Below, one piece after another: positions 15,659 to 20,010 of a stretch of DNA of 20,010 nucleotides. Each line of letters starts with the position of its first letter. Position 1 is the stretch's first letter. The notes below the pieces were generated by a model, which saw nothing but the letters and a program-made list of their open reading frames with translations, had not been told where the DNA came from and searched no databases. Made by a program: the position numbers and the translations under genes. Source of the stretch: Pseudomonadota bacterium. GTDB lineage: Bacteria > Cyanobacteriota > Vampirovibrionia > LMEP-6097. The stretch covers positions 1 to 20,010 of the forward strand of contig RFQS01000009.1 in assembly GCA_009924885.1 (NCBI GenBank). The letters run 5' to 3'.

Positions 15659-16426
15659 ATGGTTGCGACAAACACTGCCAATGATCAACTCGCAGAAGAG
15701 CTTAAGCATTTTGCTTTAGAATCGACAAGCTGTGGTGTAGTGATTAGTGATAATCAACAGAAGGATAATCCTCTTATCTATGTTAATAAAGGTTTTGAAT
15801 TAGTTACTGGTTATAGTCGAGAAGAAATCGTCGGGCTGAACTGTAGGTTCTTACAAGGTGAAGAGACAGAGCAGCCTCAATTAGAAATTTTAAAGCATGC
15901 AATTAGGTCTGGGACTAGCTGTCAAGTGATTTTAAAAAATTACAGAAAAGATGGGACTATGTTTTATAACGAGCTAAATATTTCTCCGATTAAAAATACC
16001 GAAGGACTTGTCACACATTTTGTTGGAGTTCAGAATGATGTAAGCAGCAGAGAAATAGCTCACCGAGAGCTAGCTAAGAATAAAACCAATAAAATAGCGG
16101 TTAAAGATTACCAAGAAGGCAGTATTCGACTTTTAATGCCCAGTCAGATTATTTATATTGAGCGTGATCAACGTCAGGTGGTTATTCATACCGAAGAGAA
16201 AAGCTTCCCCACCTATTTTACTATTGAGAAATTAGAAAAACGCCTAGCCGAATTTGAGTTCTATAAAGCGAATAAAGGTGCTTTGATTAATATTAATTAC
16301 ATTGAGCATATGATCCCGAATGGTGATGGGACTTATGATTTAATTTTTAAAAATAAAAAAGAAGCGGAAATTACAGCATCTCGCAGTGGCTCTAAAGCTA
16401 TACTTAAAGACCTTCAGATTGAATAA
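15659..16426 (+). CDS. LOV-LytTR blue-light-responsive transcription regulator
   Basis: A 255-residue one-component light sensor. Residues ~15-133 form a LOV-type PAS domain with the photoactive motif GLNCRFLQG (Cys62 forms the flavin adduct); the flavin contacts Asn61, Arg63, Gln66, Asn94, Asn104 (in FYNELNISPI) and Gln125 (in GVQND) are all present. A short helical linker (~130-148) leads to a LytTR DNA-binding domain (~150-250) with IYIERD and FYKANKGALININYIEHM. Expected role: blue light forms the Cys-flavin bond and changes binding to promoter direct repeats. The ATG at 15659 has only a weak Shine-Dalgarno. It precedes the TIGR01777 gene by 88 bp in the same direction, and a carotenoid gene lies 0.7 kb upstream. 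Domain calls are strong; targets are inferred. Confidence 0.93.
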   Translation: MVATNTANDQLAEELKHFALESTSCGVVISDNQQKDNPLIYVNKGFELVTGYSREEIVGLNCRFLQGEETEQPQLEILKHAIRSGTSCQVILKNYRKDGTMFYNELNISPIKNTEGLVTHFVGVQNDVSSREIAHRELAKNKTNKIAVKDYQEGSIRLLMPSQIIYIERDQRQVVIHTEEKSFPTYFTIEKLEKRLAEFEFYKANKGALININYIEHMIPNGDGTYDLIFKNKKEAEITASRSGSKAILKDLQIE

Positions 16427-16514
16427 AAACTCTACAAATGCACCTAGTGCCATCTTTTCTACTCTTCACGCAAGGCTTAACTTTTCATTAGTTTTTTAAG
16501 TTTAAAATTCTATT

Positions 16515-17897
16515 ATGGTTCATAGCGTGGAATTCTCAAAAATAATCCCCTGTGACTCTGATTATTTATATAACTGGCATAATATGCCGAAGGCTTTAGA
16601 AAGATTAGTTCCACACTGGGAAAAAGTTAATATTAAAACTCATCCAGAATTCCTTTTTGATGATGCCGCTGTTGAACTTGATCTTAAGCTAGGACCCTTA
16701 ACTCTTCCTTGGAATCTCAGAATACATGATGTTATTCCAGGTAAACAGTTTAAAGATTCACAGGTTAATGGCCCTTTTCGCTCTTGGACTCATCTTCATG
16801 AAATGCAAGCAATTAATGACAAGCATTCACTCTTGATTGAGAATATTGCCTTTGAGTTGATTATTAGTGAACCTTTCTTCTCTAAGTCATATACAATGAA
16901 GAAATTAAAGAGACTTTTTAATTTTCGTTTACAGGTTATTAGTAACGATATTCAGAAACATTATAAATACAAGGATAAAGCAGCGATGAAAATACTTATA
17001 ACGGGTGCTAGTGGCTTAGTGGGAGATGCTTTAGTTAAATTCCTAAGCTCCGGTGGTCATCAGGTTTTTAAATTAACTAGAGGTAATATTACTGAAAATA
17101 ATCAGATATACTGGCACCCATCAGAATCATCTTCTGATGCTGGATTCGTGAATAGAGAAGCCCTTGAAGGCTTTGATGCGGTAATTCATCTTGCTGGAGA
17201 AAATATAGCAAATGGACGCTGGACTAAAGAACAGAAACAGAAAATTTATGATTCTAGAGTTTCTGGAACTAAGTTTTTGGTTGATCAGTTATTAAAATTA
17301 AAGAATCCCCCAAAAGTTTTAATTTCTGCTTCTGCAACTGGGTTTTATGGTCATAGCGATATCGAAAGCTTTAATGAAGATTCACCAATCGGCTCAGGTT
17401 TTCTGTCAGACACCTGCCTAGCTTGGGAAAAAGAGTCCAGAAGAGCAGAAGAAAAAGGTATCAGAGTCGTTAATACTAGGTTCGGAATAATTTTAGATCC
17501 AAAAGCTGGAGCCTTAGCTAAAATGTTGCCTTTATTCGCCTTAGGTGGCGGTGGTATCCTTGGCAGTGGAAAACAGTGGATGAGCTGGGTTGCATTAGAT
17601 GATGTTATCGGTGCGATTCATCACAGCTTAATGAATGATAATATTTCAGGAGCAGTTAATGTAGTTAGCCCAGAAGCAGTTACCAATGCTGAATTCACTA
17701 AAACTCTCGCTAAAGTCTTAAATAGACCTGCGATATTTCCAGCTCCAGCACTAGCTTTAAGATTAGTCTTAGGAGAAATGGCTGACGCGCTTTTACTCTC
17801 TAGTACTAAAGTGGAGCCTAAAGTTTTAGAAGATACTAACTATGAATTTAGCTTTCCAAGCTTAGAATCAGCTCTGAGACATATGCTGGGTAAGTAG
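16515..17897 (+). CDS. SRPBCC-TIGR01777 fusion: lipid/ligand-binding domain plus NAD(P)-dependent epimerase-like protein
   Basis: A two-domain 460-residue cytosolic protein. Residues ~1-155 match an SRPBCC (START-like) ligand-binding fold (PCDSDYLYNWHNMPKALERLVPHWEKV). A Rossmann domain begins at Met158 with ITGASGLVG (nucleotide-binding GxxGxxG), followed by the TIGR01777 motifs SASATGFYG, GSGFLSDTC, AWEKE and GSGKQWMSWVALDDV, and the C-terminal LGEMADALLLSSTKVEP. These belong to the SDR family of YfcH/SulA-like proteins, whose reaction is not established. SRPBCC fusions of this type are known in several phyla, so the length is normal for a fusion. The start at 16515 begins the SRPBCC fold. 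It follows the LOV-LytTR gene by 88 bp and could be its target. Confidence 0.92.
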   Translation: MVHSVEFSKIIPCDSDYLYNWHNMPKALERLVPHWEKVNIKTHPEFLFDDAAVELDLKLGPLTLPWNLRIHDVIPGKQFKDSQVNGPFRSWTHLHEMQAINDKHSLLIENIAFELIISEPFFSKSYTMKKLKRLFNFRLQVISNDIQKHYKYKDKAAMKILITGASGLVGDALVKFLSSGGHQVFKLTRGNITENNQIYWHPSESSSDAGFVNREALEGFDAVIHLAGENIANGRWTKEQKQKIYDSRVSGTKFLVDQLLKLKNPPKVLISASATGFYGHSDIESFNEDSPIGSGFLSDTCLAWEKESRRAEEKGIRVVNTRFGIILDPKAGALAKMLPLFALGGGGILGSGKQWMSWVALDDVIGAIHHSLMNDNISGAVNVVSPEAVTNAEFTKTLAKVLNRPAIFPAPALALRLVLGEMADALLLSSTKVEPKVLEDTNYEFSFPSLESALRHMLGK

Positions 17898-17920
17898 ATA
17901 GTCAGTATTTTTCTCTACTT
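17892..17920. terminator. Possible weak shared hairpin between convergent genes
   Basis: AAGTAGA (17892-17898) pairs with TCTACTT (17914-17920) around a T-rich loop and spans the stop codons of the TIGR01777 gene and the bufC remnant. The 7-bp stem is A/T-rich, so termination is uncertain. Confidence 0.25.
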
Positions 17921-18184
17921 GAACTTTTGCCTAATCTCTAAAATTTCAGGCTCTTTGTCCACATCAGCCGTCTTTAATTCATCGATCTCTTCAGGATATT
18001 CCTTCATTAATAATCTTATATTAGTTATAGGATAGTTTAATTTCAGCTGTTGAAGCTTCTTCTCAGATGAATTTCTTAACTCTATTTCAGTCCATTCCAC
18101 TATCCCAGGACTGCTCGCAATCTTCAATTTCTGCGTTTTCGTCGTCCTCATGATCCTCATGTACGCTTGGTACACTGCGGTCAT
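17915..18184 (-). CDS. BufC-like (DUF2063) C-terminal fragment with an element-derived start
   Basis: Eighty-nine codons. The first ~24 residues (MTAVYQAYMRIMRTTKT...) come from the palindromic element's mini-ORF; the remainder is the 3' half of the split gene. GIVEWTEIELRNSS resembles the DUF2063 LEWA helix, and LKLNYPITNIRLLMKEYPEEI resembles the family's closing L-HPSLRLL-YP motif. An AGGAGG (18189-18194), 4 nt before the ATG at 18184, is supplied by the element, so the fragment could be translated on its own. In relatives BufC partners BufB in maturing bufferins. The central ~45-50 residues normally found between the two halves are missing, so function is doubtful. Confidence 0.5.
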   Translation of the reverse strand: MTAVYQAYMRIMRTTKTQKLKIASSPGIVEWTEIELRNSSEKKLQQLKLNYPITNIRLLMKEYPEEIDELKTADVDKEPEILEIRQKFK

Positions 18185-18428
18185 TCGTCCTCCTCAGCCT
18201 TGAACTTGTACGCTTGTGAGCAGTCCCCCCTCCGATTAGTAAATAAGTACAAGGGAAAATATTTTCTAAATATTCTTCAAAAGCAGTAATAGTAAGGCTT
18301 TTATAGATAGCTAAATCATCTAAAGCCGCTGCATCTAAAAACTCTGGATTAAACTTCTCTCCTTGAAAGTATTTTAGTATCTCGTTTTGAATATTCTGTA
18401 ATCTTAAATTCTGCATAGCTTCCACCAA
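18087..18428 (-). CDS. BufC-like (DUF2063) N-terminal fragment running through the element
   Basis: Residues 1-68 match the DUF2063 N-terminus (LQNIQNEILKYF, DDLAIYKSLTITAFEEYLENIFP, LLIGGG). The frame then reads through the palindromic element as TAHKRTSSRLRR... to ...DENAEIEDCEQS and stops seven codons later, out of frame with the rest of the gene. GTG at 18428 with AAAGG upstream is a fair start; the ATG at 18416 is an alternative. It follows bufB by 8 bp, as expected in a bufABC-type operon. The family is usually ~250 residues, so this is a broken gene unless both fragments act together. Confidence 0.6.
   Translation of the reverse strand: MVEAMQNLRLQNIQNEILKYFQGEKFNPEFLDAAALDDLAIYKSLTITAFEEYLENIFPCTYLLIGGGTAHKRTSSRLRRTNDRSVPSVHEDHEDDENAEIEDCEQSWDSGMD
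18108..18226 (-). repeat. Full palindromic element, copy 3 (inside bufC, sense)
   Basis: A 119-bp element with ends GGACTGCTCGCAA and the complement of GGACTGCTCACAA. The core is identical to copy 1 except in the apical loop (CAAGC instead of TGCAG) and two or three arm positions. Joining the flanks after removing exactly 119 bp does not restore a single frame, so an extra indel or target change accompanied the insertion. Confidence 0.85.
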
Positions 18429-18436
18429 ACACCTTT

Positions 18437-19345
18437 CTAATTATTAACAATAAGCGATGACTCTTTCATCAATTCCTTAACATGAACTAGTTCTGAAATA
18501 ATATTACTAAACTCTGGGAAATTAGAATCCCTCTCTAGCAGCACCGCTTTCACCTCTGTCTTTTCTAAAAGATATTTAAACAGCGCGAAAACCTCTTCTT
18601 TAATCACTTCTCCATGAGTATCAAGAATCTTTAAATGCCTTTTGCTGAGATGTGCTTGATAGTCCTCTAGATGACCAGCTATATGTACTTGCACTGTGCG
18701 AGCGAGATCTAGGGAATTTAAAAATTCCATCGCATTATAGTTATGATTAACTGCATTTACATAGACATTATTAATATCTAAAAGTAGTCCACAGTCAGCT
18801 TTCTCTAAAATTTCATTCAAAAACTCTGCCTCAGTCATTTCTGGCTTAATTAAAGTTGAATAATAACTAGGATTCTCAATGAGAAACGGGAGCTGAAATT
18901 CATCTTCTAAGAATTTAACATTATCAACAATAGTATTCACAGACTCTTTTATAAACGGCACTGGGATTAACTCCTGTAAATAAAACCCCTTAATACGCGT
19001 ACAGGAAACGTGATCTGAGAACCAAGGTGGCTGAATAAATTTAAATAAATCTTTAAGACCATCTATGAGCCTTCTATCATAATTCTCTCTAGGAGAAGAT
19101 TTATAAGCCGTTCCGACACTAAGATTCACTGCATGAGGGATAATTGGCTTCCCTTTATCCATAAACTCTTTCAGTATCTCTAATTGTGCTTTAGGTTTAT
19201 AGATATAATTCTCTGGTACTATTTCTAGCCATTGAATACAGCTTTGCTCAGCTTCGGCTTTAATATAGTTCAGAGTTTCCTTTTGAATTGCTGTTCTTAA
19301 GCCTAAACCTAAACCGTAATTTCTTAATTGATTTTTTTCAAACAT
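18437..19345 (-). CDS. bufB: BufB-like DUF692 multinuclear iron-dependent oxidase
   Basis: A cytosolic TIM-barrel enzyme of ~302 residues of the DUF692 family (MbnB, TglH and bufferin maturases), which modify Cys residues in small precursor peptides using two or three iron ions. Seen motifs: GLGLRTAI, WLEIVPENYI, HAVNLSVG, FSDHVS, LIENPSYYS, LLDINNVYVNAVNHN, VQVHIAGH, LDTHGEV and LLERDSN, supplying the metal-binding His, Asp, Asn and Glu residues. Length is normal. ATG at 19345 (MFEKNQLRNYGLGLG) is preferred; a TTG at 19366 lies inside a decayed element arm. It follows bufA by ~150 bp with a strong terminator hairpin between, and precedes the broken bufC by 8 bp. Confidence 0.9.
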   Translation of the reverse strand: MFEKNQLRNYGLGLGLRTAIQKETLNYIKAEAEQSCIQWLEIVPENYIYKPKAQLEILKEFMDKGKPIIPHAVNLSVGTAYKSSPRENYDRRLIDGLKDLFKFIQPPWFSDHVSCTRIKGFYLQELIPVPFIKESVNTIVDNVKFLEDEFQLPFLIENPSYYSTLIKPEMTEAEFLNEILEKADCGLLLDINNVYVNAVNHNYNAMEFLNSLDLARTVQVHIAGHLEDYQAHLSKRHLKILDTHGEVIKEEVFALFKYLLEKTEVKAVLLERDSNFPEFSNIISELVHVKELMKESSLIVNN

Positions 19346-19354
19346 AGCACTATT

Positions 19355-19380
19355 GCCGAACTCCAATTTCTGCGTTTTCG
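19355..19380 (-). repeat. Solo right arm of the palindromic element just before bufB (sense)
   Basis: On the minus strand GAAAACGCAGAAATTGGAGTT continues to CGGC, like the arms in the GH31 and CruF-like genes. It ends about 10 bp upstream of the bufB ATG and supplies a GGAG, though at a long spacing. Confidence 0.7.
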
Positions 19381-19393
19381 TTAGCTTATAAAT

Positions 19394-19422
19394 AAAAAGC
19401 CTAGCAAAGAGCTAGGCTTTTT
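19394..19422 (-). terminator. Strong intrinsic terminator between bufA and bufB
   Basis: A perfect 12-bp stem (AAAAAGCCTAGC / GCTAGGCTTTTT) with a 5-nt loop, followed on the minus strand by A/T-rich sequence. It is symmetrical, so it could act in both directions. It lies about 70 bp after the bufA stop. Placed here it would allow much bufA transcript and less bufB-bufC transcript. Confidence 0.8.
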
Positions 19423-19454
19423 AACAATTAAGTCATAGAGACCAATGTCTAACT

Positions 19455-19487
19455 ACATTTTTGTGTTGTCATCGTCCTCAATATCCT
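19455..19487 (-). repeat. Decayed core remnant of the palindromic element after bufA (sense)
   Basis: On the minus strand AGGATATTGAGGACGATGACAA matches AGGATCATGAGGACGACGAAAA of the core with four differences. It begins 6 bp past the bufA stop. Together with 19355-19380 it may mark an old element insertion in the bufA-bufB spacer. Confidence 0.5.
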
Positions 19488-19492
19488 AAAGC

Positions 19493-19744
19493 TTAATGCT
19501 TAGGAGCAGGAGTTGTAGTAGGAGCTGGAGTTGTTGGCTTTTTAGCACCTTTATCACATTTACCATCTTTACCGCATTTACCAGCTCCACATTTATGTTC
19601 CTCAGTGTGAGCTACAGTGTCTACGAAAACTTGATTAATACCATTATTAGCTTGTGCAGAAACTTGTGCAGCCATAGAAGCAGCCATACCTAAAGCTAAT
19701 GCAGAACCTAGTAATTTTTTAGAAATATTGATTTGTTTTTTCAT
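19493..19744 (-). CDS. bufA: Bufferin-type Cys-containing secreted peptide (BufA/HvfA-like precursor)
   Basis: An 83-residue precursor. Residues 1-30 are a signal peptide with a hydrophobic stretch LLGSALALGMAASMAA and likely cleavage after VSA. The mature part has a His/Cys/Gly block HKCGAGKCGKDGKCDKG (Cys52, Cys57, Cys63), like the KCG repeats of bufferin/HvfA peptides, and ends in an unusual Pro/Thr/Ala tail with a final His. Bufferins are exported copper- or metal-binding peptides whose core Cys are modified by a DUF692 enzyme. The adjacent bufB and bufC remnant support this call. AAAAAGGA before the ATG is a good Shine-Dalgarno. The metal is not shown by sequence. Confidence 0.75.
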   Translation of the reverse strand: MKKQINISKKLLGSALALGMAASMAAQVSAQANNGINQVFVDTVAHTEEHKCGAGKCGKDGKCDKGAKKPTTPAPTTTPAPKH

Positions 19745-19787
19745 TATTTAATCCTTTTTACAGAGCTTATTAGACCCAGTATTTAAA

Positions 19788-19850
19788 ATTATACACATAA
19801 AGAAAAAATAAAGAGAGAGAGAATTTTATTAATAAATCGCTGCCCATCAA
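19788..19850 (-). promoter_or_regulatory. Candidate promoter region of bufA
   Basis: Two options are visible on the minus strand: TTGATG (19850-19845), 16 bp, TAAAAT (19828-19823); or a TATAAT at 19793-19788 with no good -35 hexamer. An (AG)5 run lies between. No known repressor site was recognised. Confidence 0.35.
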
Positions 19851-20010
19851 GGAGTTTCAAAAATATTTTCTACTGAATACCTCATCTAGGCTATATTTCC
19901 CGCCCCCTGTACTTCCTGAATTCAGATCTGAAGTTAAATTTTTAATAATTCAAGCAAATTGTTAATTAGATTTCAGAGAGAAGTTTATCAAGAGAGATGG
20001 AATTTTTGCA
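19851..20010. other. Terminal 160 bp without a recognised gene
   Basis: No coding region, RNA gene or strong hairpin is seen here. An ATG at 19998 (plus) is followed only by GAATTTTTGCA before the window ends, so a gene could start there but cannot be judged. Confidence 0.4.

Noticed and set aside
16427..16514. LytTR binding direct repeats upstream of the TIGR01777 gene
   Set aside because: No pair of matching 9-bp repeats at the expected ~12-bp spacing could be seen by eye.
19364..19366. TTG at 19366 as the bufB start
   Set aside because: It lies in a decayed repeat arm; ATG at 19345 is followed directly by family sequence (GLGLR).

Overview
The window comes from an AT-rich bacterium (roughly one-third G+C by eye). 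Gram-negative traits are suggested by a lipobox lipoprotein, a Wzx-type flippase, a SurA-like periplasmic foldase and a bufferin-type secreted metal peptide. No rRNA, tRNA, CRISPR array, phage module or transposase gene was seen. The lineage cannot be fixed from these genes. Short palindromic elements inserted inside genes recall the palindromic elements of Rickettsia, but nothing else here is diagnostic.

Layout. At 3-1211 is the 3' part of a leucyl aminopeptidase gene carrying an in-frame palindromic insert, followed by an unrecognised coiled-coil protein (1298-2593). A Wzx-like flippase (3977-2619, minus) diverges from a three-gene plus-strand unit: a secreted unknown protein, a GH31 alpha-glucosidase and an unknown protein. 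Next come three minus-strand genes for unrecognised proteins, with Asn/Gly-rich or Gly-rich low-complexity regions (8225-12094), and an orphan DppD-like ABC ATPase. Then follow a SurA/PpiC-like foldase overlapping a CruF-like carotenoid gene, a convergent lipoprotein gene, a LOV-LytTR blue-light regulator and an SRPBCC-TIGR01777 epimerase-like protein. The right end holds a bufferin-type locus on the minus strand: bufA, bufB (DUF692) and a broken bufC (DUF2063).

The most unusual thing is a ~119-121 bp palindromic element. It is present as three full copies (355-473, 15489-15609, 18108-18226) and at least seven partial or decayed copies, all in the sense direction of the affected or adjacent gene. 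Inside genes it is read in one constant frame, giving a peptide with a basic first half and an acidic second half. A second frame has a consensus Shine-Dalgarno sequence and ATG (AGGAGG, 4 nt, ATG) that opens a mini-ORF. Upstream of the lipoprotein gene that mini-ORF ends at an ATGA overlap with the lipoprotein start codon, which has no Shine-Dalgarno of its own. In bufC the element has split the gene, and its internal start is in frame with the downstream half. The element may therefore act as a portable translation-initiation and coupling module as well as a protein-tolerated insert. This is inference from sequence only.

A second theme is light: a LOV photoreceptor joined to a LytTR DNA-binding domain lies near a carotenoid biosynthesis gene and just upstream of the TIGR01777 gene.
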